From Arthrobacter_B sp038069765 (lineage in GTDB: Bacteria; Actinomycetota; Actinomycetes; Actinomycetales; Micrococcaceae): a stretch of DNA of 64,000 nt. The notes beneath the pieces were generated by a model. That model saw only the letters and a list, made by a program, of their open reading frames with translations. It was not told where the DNA came from and ran no database searches. Position 1 is the stretch's first letter. Each line of letters begins with the position of its first letter. Below are positions 40,292 to 48,372 of the stretch, piece by piece. The DNA lies in assembly GCF_038069765.1 (NCBI RefSeq), contig NZ_JBBPFS010000003.1, positions 124,001-188,000 on the forward strand, written 5' to 3'. Made by a program: the position numbers and the translations under genes.

Positions 40292-42133
40292 ATGAGCCAG
40301 TTCAACCCCGCGCCCGCCGGCGACCCGCAGCACACGCAGCAGTCCCGTTCCATCACCAAAGTCCTGATCGCCAACCGCGGCGAAATCGCAGTCCGTGTCA
40401 TCCGGGCAGCGCGCGACGAGGGCCTGGCCTCGGTTGCCGTCTACGCCGATCCGGACCGCGACGCCCTGCATGTCCGCCTCGCCGACGAGGCGTACTCCCT
40501 GCAAGGCAGCACGGCGGCGGAGTCCTACCTGGATATGGGCAAGATCCTCGACGCCGCCCGCAAGTCCGGCGCCGATGCCATCCATCCCGGCTACGGCTTC
40601 CTCTCCGAGAACGCCGAGTTTGCCCAGCGCGTCATTGACGCGGGCCTGGTCTGGATCGGCCCCTCCCCGCACGCGATTTCCCAGCTCGGCGACAAGGTGC
40701 AGGCCCGCCACATCGCGGCCAAGGTCGGCGCACCCCTCGTTCCCGGCACCGCCGACCCGGTCAAGAACGCGCAGGAAGTCCTGGACTTCGCCGATGCGCA
40801 CGGCCTTCCCCTGGCCATCAAGGCAGCCTTCGGCGGCGGCGGCCGCGGCATCAAGGTTGCCCGCACCCGCTCGGAAATCCCGGAAATGTTCGAGTCCGCC
40901 GTCCGCGAGGCCACAGCCGCCTTCGGCCGCGGAGAATGCTTCATCGAACGCTTCCTGGACGCCCCGCGCCACGTCGAGACCCAGTGCCTGGCAGATGCGC
41001 ACGGCAACGTCGTCGTCGTCTCCACCCGTGACTGCTCGCTGCAGCGCCGCAACCAGAAGCTTGTGGAGGAGGCTCCGGCCCCGTTCCTCACGGACGAGCA
41101 GAACGAGCGCCTCTACACCGCCTCCAAGGCCATCCTGCGCGAGGCCGGCTACCAGGGCGCAGGCACCTGCGAGTTCCTGGTCGGCACCGACGGCACCATT
41201 TCCTTCCTCGAGGTCAACACGCGCCTGCAAGTGGAGCATCCCGTGTCCGAGGAAGTCACCGGCCTGGACCTCGTCCGCGAGCAGTTCCGGCTGGCCCGCG
41301 GCGAAGAGCTCGGCTACGGCGATCCCGAGGTCCGCGGCCACTCGTTCGAGTTCCGCATCAACGGCGAGGATCCGGGCCGCAGCTTCATGCCCGCTCCGGG
41401 AACCGTGGAGACCTTCAAGCTGCCCTCCGGCCCCGGCGTGCGCGTCGATTCCGGCATCGAGGCCGGTGAGACCGTCGGCGGCAACTTCGATTCGATGCTC
41501 GCCAAGCTGATCGTCACCGGCGCCACGCGTGAGCAGGCCCTGCAGCGCGCCCGCCGCGCCCTGGCCGAAATGGAAATCACGGGCATGCCCACGGTGCTGC
41601 CGTTCCATTCCGCGGTCGTCGCGCATCCCGATTTTGCCCCCGCGGCCGGTCCCTTCACGGTCCACACCCGCTGGATTGAAACGCAGTTCATCAACGATCT
41701 CCCGGCGTGGTCGGGCGACCTGACTTCACGGCACGACGACGACGGCGGCCGCCAGCGCGTCACGGTTGAGGTGGGCGGCAAGCGGCTCGACGTCGTGCTG
41801 CCGGCCGGTCTGGGCGGTGCCGGCAACGGGACCAACGGGTCAGCCGGCCGCGGCGGAGCCACCGGGAAGGCCCGCAAGTCCTCCCGCACCCGCGGCGGCG
41901 CCAACCCCGCAGCCACCGGTGACGACCTGACATCCCCGATGCAGGGCACCATCGTCAAGGTGGCCGTGCAGGAGGGTGCGCAGGTCGCCGAGGGCGATCT
42001 CGTCGTCGTACTGGAAGCCATGAAGATGGAGCAGCCGCTCACCGCGCACAAGTCCGGCACCGTCTCCGGGCTCAGCGCACTGCCCGGCGCAACGGTTTCC
42101 GCCGGCGCCGTCATCGCCTCGATCCTGGACTAG
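40292..42133 (+). CDS. Acetyl/propionyl-CoA carboxylase alpha subunit (biotin carboxylase plus BCCP)
   Basis: 613 residues from the ATG at 40292; a GTG three codons earlier is nearer the AAAAGGAG site, so the start is not settled. Biotin carboxylase motifs: KVLIANRGEIAVRVIRAARD, KAAFGGGGRGIKVA (ATP loop), LEVNTRLQVEHPVSEEVTGL, and ETVGGNFDSMLAKLIVTG. After an Ala/Gly-rich linker, the BCCP domain has the biotinyl Lys in EAMKMEQPLTAHKSG. It carboxylates biotin with ATP and bicarbonate and passes CO2 to the beta subunit at 32580; BirA at 29233 attaches the biotin. A TAGGCT -10-like hexamer lies at 40253. Confidence 0.95.
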   Translation: MSQFNPAPAGDPQHTQQSRSITKVLIANRGEIAVRVIRAARDEGLASVAVYADPDRDALHVRLADEAYSLQGSTAAESYLDMGKILDAARKSGADAIHPGYGFLSENAEFAQRVIDAGLVWIGPSPHAISQLGDKVQARHIAAKVGAPLVPGTADPVKNAQEVLDFADAHGLPLAIKAAFGGGGRGIKVARTRSEIPEMFESAVREATAAFGRGECFIERFLDAPRHVETQCLADAHGNVVVVSTRDCSLQRRNQKLVEEAPAPFLTDEQNERLYTASKAILREAGYQGAGTCEFLVGTDGTISFLEVNTRLQVEHPVSEEVTGLDLVREQFRLARGEELGYGDPEVRGHSFEFRINGEDPGRSFMPAPGTVETFKLPSGPGVRVDSGIEAGETVGGNFDSMLAKLIVTGATREQALQRARRALAEMEITGMPTVLPFHSAVVAHPDFAPAAGPFTVHTRWIETQFINDLPAWSGDLTSRHDDDGGRQRVTVEVGGKRLDVVLPAGLGGAGNGTNGSAGRGGATGKARKSSRTRGGANPAATGDDLTSPMQGTIVKVAVQEGAQVAEGDLVVVLEAMKMEQPLTAHKSGTVSGLSALPGATVSAGAVIASILD

Positions 42134-42191
42134 CTCCCGGCGCAGGCGGAGGCGGAGGCGCCAAACGCACCGGTAGAACCCCGCGGACGCG

Positions 42192-42230
42192 AAAGCGGCC
42201 CGGCCCCGAGATCCGGGGCCGGGCCGCTTT
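42192..42230. terminator. Bidirectional terminator between accA and the MHS transporter
   Basis: AAAGCGGCCCGGCCCCG and its complement, 17 bp with a five-base loop, lie 58 bases after the plus-strand stop and just after the minus-strand transporter stop, serving two convergent genes. Confidence 0.7.
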
Positions 42231-42244
42231 GGCGTTGCGGGACG

Positions 42245-43651
42245 TTAGTTCGTCGAGTGGTTCGCGTAGTCGACGTCCTTGGTGTCCTTGGTGACGAACA
42301 GCGCGATCAGCGTCAGCACCGCCATCGAGGACAGGTAGACGCCCACCAGCCACGGGCTTCCGTCGGCCGCCTGCCACAGGGCCACGGCGATGAACGGAGC
42401 CACGGCAGCGCCCAGGATCGAGGAGAAGTTGTAGGCAATGGCCGAGCCGGTGTACCGCACGTTGGTCGGGAACAGTTCCGGCAGCATGGCGCCCATCGGC
42501 CCGAAGGTCAGGCCCATCAGCGTGAAGCCGATGATCAGCAGGGCCATGACGCCCACGGTTCCGCCGTCGAACAGCGGCGAGAAGGTGAAGCCGAAGAGGA
42601 AGATGCCGGCGGTCACGACCAGCAGTGTCTTGCGGCGGCCGAACTTCTCGGCCAGCGGACCGGAGACGAGCGTGAAGATTCCGAAGAACACCACGCCGAT
42701 GATCAGCATGATCAGGAAGTCATTGCGGGCGTAGCCCAGACCTGCGGCGAAGGTTTCCGGATCGAAGGTCTTGCCTGCCTTTTCGGCGGCCGCGCGTGCG
42801 GCTTCCTCGCTCTTGGCGGCGGTGCCGTAGGAGAGCGTGAAGGTGGTCATCAGGTAGAACAGCACGTAGGTGGCCAGCATGATGAACGTACCGGCAATCA
42901 TCTGGCGCCAGCTGTACTTGAACGCACGGCTCAGCGGCAGTTTGCTGACTTCACCGGAATCGACAACCTTCTGGAAGGCCGGGGTCTCCACCAGCTTCAG
43001 CCGCACGTACAGGCCGATGATCACCATGACGGCGCTGGCCAGGAACGGAATGCGCCAGCCCCACGAGTCGAACTGGTCGGCGTCCAGCTGGAAGCTGAGC
43101 AGCAGGAACAGGCCGTTGGCCAGGATGAATCCGATCGGTGCGCCCAGCTGCGGGAACGTTCCCCAGACGGCGCGTTTGTTCGCCGGAGCGTTCTCCGTGG
43201 CCAGCAGCGCCGCGCCGGACCATTCCCCGCCGAGGGCCAGGCCCTGGGCGAACCGCAGGACCACCAGCATCGCCGGGGCCAGAACCGTCCAGCCGTCGAC
43301 GGCGGTGGGCAGGCAGCCGATCAGGAAGGTCGCGATACCCATGGTCAGCAGTGACGCCACCAGGGTCCCCTTGCGGCCAACCTTGTCCCCGAAGTGCCCA
43401 AAGACGATCGAGCCGAGCGGGCGGGCAATGAACGCCACGCCGAACACGGCGAAGGAACTCAGCAGCGCCGTGACACCTTCGGCGTTCGGGAAGAACAGCC
43501 GCGGGAACACGAGGACGGCCGCGGTGGCGTAGACGTAGAAGTCGTAGAACTCGATGGACGTTCCGACGAGGCTGGCGATGATCACCCGGCCTTTGGAATT
43601 GGCCTTGGCCGGCGCCGATGCCGGCTCCGCGGAGGGATTCTTAGTAGACAT
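42245..43651 (-). CDS. MHS-family MFS transporter (ProP/ShiA-like)
   Basis: 468 residues from the ATG at 43651. Metabolite:H+ symporter features: N-terminal SLVGTSIEFYDFYVYATAAV, RPLGSIVFGHFGDKVGRKGT (loop 2-3 GXXXD-R-X-G-R), RFAQGLALGGEWSGAALLAT, the loop 8-9 copy GPLAEKFGRRKTLL, and twelve predicted helices. Relatives carry proline/betaine, shikimate, citrate or alpha-ketoglutarate; the substrate cannot be assigned. It stands alone, with an upstream region that holds tandem repeats. Confidence 0.9.
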   Translation of the reverse strand: MSTKNPSAEPASAPAKANSKGRVIIASLVGTSIEFYDFYVYATAAVLVFPRLFFPNAEGVTALLSSFAVFGVAFIARPLGSIVFGHFGDKVGRKGTLVASLLTMGIATFLIGCLPTAVDGWTVLAPAMLVVLRFAQGLALGGEWSGAALLATENAPANKRAVWGTFPQLGAPIGFILANGLFLLLSFQLDADQFDSWGWRIPFLASAVMVIIGLYVRLKLVETPAFQKVVDSGEVSKLPLSRAFKYSWRQMIAGTFIMLATYVLFYLMTTFTLSYGTAAKSEEAARAAAEKAGKTFDPETFAAGLGYARNDFLIMLIIGVVFFGIFTLVSGPLAEKFGRRKTLLVVTAGIFLFGFTFSPLFDGGTVGVMALLIIGFTLMGLTFGPMGAMLPELFPTNVRYTGSAIAYNFSSILGAAVAPFIAVALWQAADGSPWLVGVYLSSMAVLTLIALFVTKDTKDVDYANHSTN

Positions 43652-43868
43652 TTGGGGTCTTTCGGAAGGTGGGAGTGACGTTCTCGACAATGTTAGGACT
43701 GCCGTTCCACCATCCGGACATGCTGTCCAGCATGTGGACACCTGTCTCACTTCCGCGCGCTCAGCGGCCGACGACGCCGGGGCGGGTCGGGTGCCTTTCC
43801 TCCTTCCGGGCGGGGGTGCCGCGCCGGGTACGCCGATTCGAGGCACGTCGTTCAGCGAGGCGTTCGTT

Positions 43869-43950
43869 CAGGTCCCGTCCGTCCTCCCGGGCGCCTTTCG
43901 TCAGGTCCCGTTCGTTCTCCCGGGTTCCATTCGTCCGGTCCCGTTCGTCC
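43869..43950. repeat. 33-bp tandem repeat
   Basis: Units begin at 43869, 43902 and 43935 (CAGGTCCCGT..., CAGGTCCCGT..., CCGGTCCCGT...) with a spacing of exactly 33 bases and about 2.5 copies. The third is cut where the GTAGTACAGATA element begins at 43951. Confidence 0.7.
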
Positions 43951-44117
43951 GTAGTACAGATAAGGGGCTTCCCACCCCGGAATAGCCCCGTTATGTGTAC
44001 TCTCGACGCGCAGCGGATGGACCGGAGGCCGGAATAGCCCCGTTATCTGTACTCTCGACGCGCAGCGGATGGACCGGAGGCCCGAATAACCCCGTTATCT
44101 GTACTCTCGACGCACGC
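43951..44117. repeat. Dispersed palindrome, copy C: 52-bp tandem array
   Basis: A forward GTAGTACAGATAAGGGG at 43951 is followed by units starting at 43979, 44031 and 44083, 52 bases each, carrying the inverse core CCCCGTTATCTGTACT (first unit with one change, TATGTG). The third unit stops after CTCGACGCAC. The forward arm can pair with the inverse core of any unit. Confidence 0.85.
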
Positions 44118-44156
44118 AGACGGGCACAGCCGCGCACAGCCGTCCGAAAAGGGCAC

Positions 44157-44216
44157 AAAAAAGCCCGCACCCGAACGGAACGCGGCCTGACGCGGCCGTT
44201 CCGCCCGGATGCGGGC
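44157..44216 (-). terminator. Intrinsic terminator of the lpdA-type gene
   Basis: GCCCGCA and TGCGGGC close a long interrupted stem (inner GGAACG/CGTTCC pairs) that on the minus strand is followed by TTTTTT, 19 bases after the flavoprotein stop. Confidence 0.75.
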
Positions 44217-44234
44217 CGGATAACTTCGAGAAAC

Positions 44235-45638
44235 CTACATGTGCACGTGCAGGCGGCGGGCAGCTTCGGAAATGGACCCGGTCAGCGACGGGTACACCGT
44301 GAAGGTGTTGGCCAGGTCGTCAACGTGCAGCTTCTGCGTCACGGCGATGGCGATCGGGAAGATCAGCTCCGACGCACGCGGCCCCACCACAACGCCGCCG
44401 ATCACGGTGCCGGAGCCCTTGCGCGAAATGATCTTCACGAAGCCCTCCTTGACCTCCATCATCTTGGCGCGTGCGTTCGTGTGCAGCGAGAGCTTGATGA
44501 CGTCGCCCTGGTAGCGTCCGTCGGCGATGTCCTGCTCGGACACGCCCACGGAGGCGATCTCGGGCGAGGTGAAGATGTTCGAGGCGACGTTCTTCAGCTT
44601 CAGCGGCTTCACGCCGTCGCCCATCAGGTGCGCAATGGCGATCCGGCCCTGCATTGCGGCGACCGAGGCCAGGTTGAACACCCCGGTGCAGTCGCCGGCG
44701 GCGTACACGTTGGAGGCGGTGGTGCGGGAAACGCCGTCGACCTTGATCTGCCCGCGCTCGTCCAGCGCCACGCCGGCCTCTTCCAGCCCGATGCCGGCGG
44801 TGTTGGGAATCGCGCCCACGGCCACCAGGCAGTGGCTGCCCTCCACCACGCGGCCGTCTTCGAGCGTGACCACCACGCCGTCGCCGGTGTTCTTCACGGT
44901 TTCGGCGCGGGAGCGGTTCAGCACGGTCATGCCGCGGGCCTGGAACACGTCCTCCAGCACGACGGCGGCATCCGCATCCTCGCCGGGGAGCACGCGGTCG
45001 CGGCTGGAGATCAGCGTGACCTTGGTGCCCAGGCCGTTGTAGGCGGAGGCGAATTCGGCGCCGGTGACACCGGATCCGATAACGATCAGGTGCTCGGGAA
45101 CCTCGGTCAGGTTGTAAATCTGCTTCCAGGTGAAGATCCGTTCGCCGTCGGGCATCGACGTTTCGAGCTCGCGCGGCCGGGCTCCCACCGAAATCAGCAG
45201 CGCCTCGGCTTCGACGGTTTCGGTGCCGTTTTCCGTGACAACCTCAATGGTCTTGTTATCCAGCAGCCGGCCCTCGCCGATCTTGACCTTCACGCCCACC
45301 CGCTCCAGCGTGCGGCGGATGTCGTTGGACTGCTCCTTGGCCAGGGCCAGGAGGCGGTTGTTGACCATCTTCAAATCGGCGACCGCGGGCTGGCCGTTGT
45401 CGCGGAAATCAACGCCCAGCGAAGAGGCGGAAGCGAAGCGCGTCATCACGTCCGCGGTGGCGATCAGGGTCTTGGAGGGAACGACGTCGGTCAGCACGGC
45501 TGATCCGCCCAGCCCGTCGCGCTCCACTACGGTGACATCGGCGCCAAGGGAGGCCGCCACCATCGCGGCTTCGTATCCGCCGGGGCCGCCGCCGAGGATA
45601 GCAATTTTTCGGGCAGTAAAATCAAGTTGGGTCGTCAC
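44235..45638 (-). CDS. lpdA: LpdA-type NAD(P)H-quinone dehydrogenase, no redox-active disulfide
   Basis: 467 residues. Class I flavoprotein disulfide reductase fold: FAD motif KIAILGGGPGGYEAAMVAAS, NAD motif LIVIGSGVTGAEFASAYNGL, VYAAGDCTGVFNLASVAAMQ, and a C-terminal dimerisation domain. The expected CXXXXC after the FAD motif is replaced by GLGGSAVLTDVVPSKTL, so it cannot act as lipoamide dehydrogenase or glutathione reductase. Mycobacterium Rv3303c (LpdA) shares this loss and works as an NAD(P)H:quinone reductase. The GTG start has no clear ribosome site. Divergent from the nucleoside phosphorylase gene. Confidence 0.88.
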   Translation of the reverse strand: MTTQLDFTARKIAILGGGPGGYEAAMVAASLGADVTVVERDGLGGSAVLTDVVPSKTLIATADVMTRFASASSLGVDFRDNGQPAVADLKMVNNRLLALAKEQSNDIRRTLERVGVKVKIGEGRLLDNKTIEVVTENGTETVEAEALLISVGARPRELETSMPDGERIFTWKQIYNLTEVPEHLIVIGSGVTGAEFASAYNGLGTKVTLISSRDRVLPGEDADAAVVLEDVFQARGMTVLNRSRAETVKNTGDGVVVTLEDGRVVEGSHCLVAVGAIPNTAGIGLEEAGVALDERGQIKVDGVSRTTASNVYAAGDCTGVFNLASVAAMQGRIAIAHLMGDGVKPLKLKNVASNIFTSPEIASVGVSEQDIADGRYQGDVIKLSLHTNARAKMMEVKEGFVKIISRKGSGTVIGGVVVGPRASELIFPIAIAVTQKLHVDDLANTFTVYPSLTGSISEAARRLHVHM

Positions 45639-45753
45639 AGTTGTCCATTCTGTCCCATCCCCGCCCGGCGCTCAAACGCCGGGACAAACCCGGGACCAAA
45701 GGGATGCGGGCGCCGGGAGCCGGGGTGCTCCTGCAGAGCCGGCGATCTCGCGG

Positions 45754-45765
45754 TAGGTTTGATCA
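45754..45765 (+). promoter_or_regulatory. Candidate leaderless promoter of punA
   Basis: TAGGTT (45754-45759), then TGATCA, then the GTG at 45766. No Shine-Dalgarno sequence is present. Confidence 0.45.
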
Positions 45766-46566
45766 GTGAGCAACGATCCCTTTGAACTAGCCCAGCAGGC
45801 CGCCAAGTACATTGCCGAGAAAACCGGCGTGCCTAACCACGACATCGCCCTCGTCCTCGGCAGCGGCTGGGGTGAGGCCGCCGACCTGATCGGCGAGACC
45901 ACAGCCACCCTGAATGCTAGCGAGATTCCGGGCTTCTCCGCTCCGGCCGTGCAGGGCCACGTGGGCACCATCCGCTCCGTACTGACGCCGTCGGGCAAGC
46001 GCGCCCTGGTCCTGGGCGCCCGCACCCACTACTACGAAGGCAAGGGCGTACGCGCCGTCGTGCACGGCGTGCGCACCGCCGCAGCTGCCGGCGCCAAGGT
46101 CATGGTCCTGACCAACGGCTGCGGCGGGCTGAACCCGGACTGGAAGCCCGGCACCCCGGTGCTGATCAGCGACCACCTCAACCTGACGGCCACGTCCCCG
46201 CTTGAAGGCGCCACCTTCGTGGACCTGACCGATCTGTACTCCTCCCGCCTGCGCGATCTCGCCCGCACCGTGGATCCGACCCTGGACGAAGGCGTGTACG
46301 CCCAGTTCACCGGCCCGCATTACGAGACTCCGGCCGAAGTCCGCTACGCCAAGACCATCGGAGCAGATCTGGTGGGCATGTCCACCGCACTGGAGGCCAT
46401 CGCCGCCCGGCACGCCGGCATGGAGGTCTTCGGCATTTCGCTGGTCACCAACCTCGCCGCGGGCATCAGCCCCGAGCCGCTCAGCCACGCCGAGGTCCTG
46501 GAATCCGGCGCTGCAGCAGGACCGCGGATTTCCCGCCTGCTCGCTGACATCATCGGCAAGCTCTAG
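45766..46566 (+). CDS. punA: Purine nucleoside phosphorylase, trimeric type
   Basis: 266 residues. Motifs of the PNP/MTAP family: IALVLGSGWGEAADLIGE, GARTHYYEGKGVRAVVHGVR (phosphate and ribose contacts), VLTNGCGGLNPDWKPGTPVL, FTGPHYETPAEVRYAKTIGA, GMSTALEAIAARHAGMEVFG and VTNLAAGISPEPLSHAEVLE. It splits purine (deoxy)nucleosides with phosphate into base and (deoxy)ribose 1-phosphate. The next gene encodes a phosphosugar mutase that would process the sugar phosphate, and deoC lies 5.5 kb away. Confidence 0.95.
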   Translation: MSNDPFELAQQAAKYIAEKTGVPNHDIALVLGSGWGEAADLIGETTATLNASEIPGFSAPAVQGHVGTIRSVLTPSGKRALVLGARTHYYEGKGVRAVVHGVRTAAAAGAKVMVLTNGCGGLNPDWKPGTPVLISDHLNLTATSPLEGATFVDLTDLYSSRLRDLARTVDPTLDEGVYAQFTGPHYETPAEVRYAKTIGADLVGMSTALEAIAARHAGMEVFGISLVTNLAAGISPEPLSHAEVLESGAAAGPRISRLLADIIGKL

Positions 46567-46608
46567 CAAGCTGCCGCTCCCCTCGTCCCCGATCCGTAGG
46601 TACACCCC

Positions 46609-48369
46609 ATGACGTTGAATCCCACTGAGCTTGATGAGCTCGTGACCGCTGCCCAGACCTGGGCCGACGAAGATCCCGATCCGGCCACTGCGGCCGAACT
46701 GCGATCGCTGATTACTGCTCTGAAGGGCGAAGAATCCGCGGCCGCGGCTGCCGCCGAAGAGCTCGAGGACCGGTTCACCGGCACCCTGGAGTTCGGCACG
46801 GCCGGCCTGCGGGCCGCCCTCGGCGCCGGCCCGCGCCGCATGAACCGCGTGGTGGTGCGCCGCACCGCCGCCGGCATCGCCTCCTTCCTGCAGGACACCT
46901 CCGGGGACAGGTACACCCCCAGCGCCGTGATCGGCTACGACGCACGGCACAACTCCCGCGCCTTCGCGCTGGAAACCGCCGCCGTGTTCAGCGCCGCGGG
47001 CATTGAGACCTTCCTGCTCCCCTGCACGCTCCCGACGCCGGTGCTCGCCTACGCGGTCCGTGCCCTGGACACCGATGCGGGCGTCATGGTCACCGCCAGC
47101 CACAATCCGGCCGCGGACAACGGCTACAAGGTGTACCTCGGCGGCCACACGGTCAAGGGCCCGGGCAAGGGCGCGCAGATCGTTGCTCCGTACGACGCCG
47201 AAATTGCCTCCCGCATCAACTACGCGGTGCCGCTGGCCAGCATTGAGACCGCGCCGGAGGGCTGGACCGATGTGTCCGAGTCCATCGTCGCCGACTACAT
47301 CAGCGCCGTGGACCGGCTGGTCGCCCGCGACCGCTATCCGGAGCGGGAGCTGAAGATCGTCCTGACCTCCCTGCACGGGGTTGGCGGGGACACTATGAAG
47401 TCGGTGTTGAAGGATGCCGGCTTCCGCAAGGTCATTCCCGTGGCTGCACAGGCCGATCCGGACCCGGACTTCCCCACCGTCGCCTTCCCGAACCCCGAGG
47501 AGCCCGGTGCGTTGGACCTGGCGCTGGAGACCGCCGTCGAGCACGACGCCGATCTCGTCATCGCCAATGACCCCGACGCGGACCGCGTGGCCGTGGCCGC
47601 GAAGAACCCCGCCGACGGACAGTGGCGGATGCTGCGCGGGGACGAAGTCGGTGCCCTGCTGGGCCGGCACCTGACCCGCCGGATTGCCTCCGGGCACTGG
47701 AAGGTCCGGGGCGAAAAGACGCGCACCGGCGTCGTGTTCGCCAACTCCATCGTGTCCTCCCGGCTGCTGGCCCGTGTTGCCGAGGCCGCCGGCTTTGCCC
47801 ATGTGGAGACGCTCACCGGCTTCAAGTGGATCTCCCGCGTGCCGCACCTGACCTACGGATACGAGGAAGCGCTGGGCTACTGCGTGGCGCCGGGGCTGGT
47901 CCGGGACAAGGACGGCATTTCCGCGGGCCTGCTCGTGGCCGAGATGGCTGCCGCGCTGAAGGCCGGCGGGCGGACCCTCTTCGACGAGCTCGACGACCTG
48001 GCGGTGCAGCACGGCCTGCATCTGACGGACCAGCTCTCCGTCCGGGTTTCCGACCTGGGCCTGCTGGGCACCATGATGGCGCAGCTGCGCGTGGAGCCCC
48101 CGGTGTCCTTCGCCGGATCCCCGGTGGAAAGCGCGGTGGATCTGTCCCTGGGCAGCGCCGAGCTGCCGCCCACCGACGGCCTGAAGTACGTCACCCGGGA
48201 CAACACCCGCGTGATCATCCGCCCCTCCGGCACCGAGCCCAAGCTCAAGTGCTACCTGGAGGTCATTGTTCCGGTCGAGTCCGCGGCCGATCTTCCCGCC
48301 GCCCGCAAAGCCGGCCGGGCACAGCTTGATGCGGTGCTCGCCGACGTAAACGCAGCCCTGGGGCTGTAG
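46609..48369 (+). CDS. Alpha-D-phosphohexomutase-family mutase (PgmB/phosphopentomutase-like)
   Basis: 586 residues. Family sites in order: FGTAGLRAALGAGPRRMN, the phosphoserine loop MVTASHNPAADNGYKVY, the metal loop NDPDADRVAVAAKN, the sugar loop GYEEALGYCVAPG, and the phosphate loop IIRPSGTEPKLKCYLE. It moves phosphate between C1 and C6 (or C5) of a sugar. Next to a purine nucleoside phosphorylase by 42 bases, a phosphopentomutase role (ribose 1-P to ribose 5-P) is likely; the family also includes phosphoglucomutases, so substrate choice is inference. Confidence 0.88.
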   Translation: MTLNPTELDELVTAAQTWADEDPDPATAAELRSLITALKGEESAAAAAAEELEDRFTGTLEFGTAGLRAALGAGPRRMNRVVVRRTAAGIASFLQDTSGDRYTPSAVIGYDARHNSRAFALETAAVFSAAGIETFLLPCTLPTPVLAYAVRALDTDAGVMVTASHNPAADNGYKVYLGGHTVKGPGKGAQIVAPYDAEIASRINYAVPLASIETAPEGWTDVSESIVADYISAVDRLVARDRYPERELKIVLTSLHGVGGDTMKSVLKDAGFRKVIPVAAQADPDPDFPTVAFPNPEEPGALDLALETAVEHDADLVIANDPDADRVAVAAKNPADGQWRMLRGDEVGALLGRHLTRRIASGHWKVRGEKTRTGVVFANSIVSSRLLARVAEAAGFAHVETLTGFKWISRVPHLTYGYEEALGYCVAPGLVRDKDGISAGLLVAEMAAALKAGGRTLFDELDDLAVQHGLHLTDQLSVRVSDLGLLGTMMAQLRVEPPVSFAGSPVESAVDLSLGSAELPPTDGLKYVTRDNTRVIIRPSGTEPKLKCYLEVIVPVESAADLPAARKAGRAQLDAVLADVNAALGL

Positions 48370-48372
48370 GCG

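Larger units (their letters stand above)
43652..44234. other. 583-bp repeat-rich intergenic region
   Basis: Contains the 33-bp tandem repeat (43869-43950), the 52-bp tandem array with the GTAGTACAGAT-type element (43951-44117) and the lpdA terminator. Both flanking genes are on the minus strand. No gene was recognised. Confidence 0.6.

Noticed and set aside
38921..44117. Tandem repeats as CRISPR arrays
   Set aside because: Unit remainders are identical rather than unique spacers, repeats number three, and no cas gene is present.
45787..48021. A 744-codon open frame antisense to punA and the phosphosugar mutase
   Set aside because: Both sense genes have full catalytic motifs; the antisense product is a His/Gly/Val-rich shadow.
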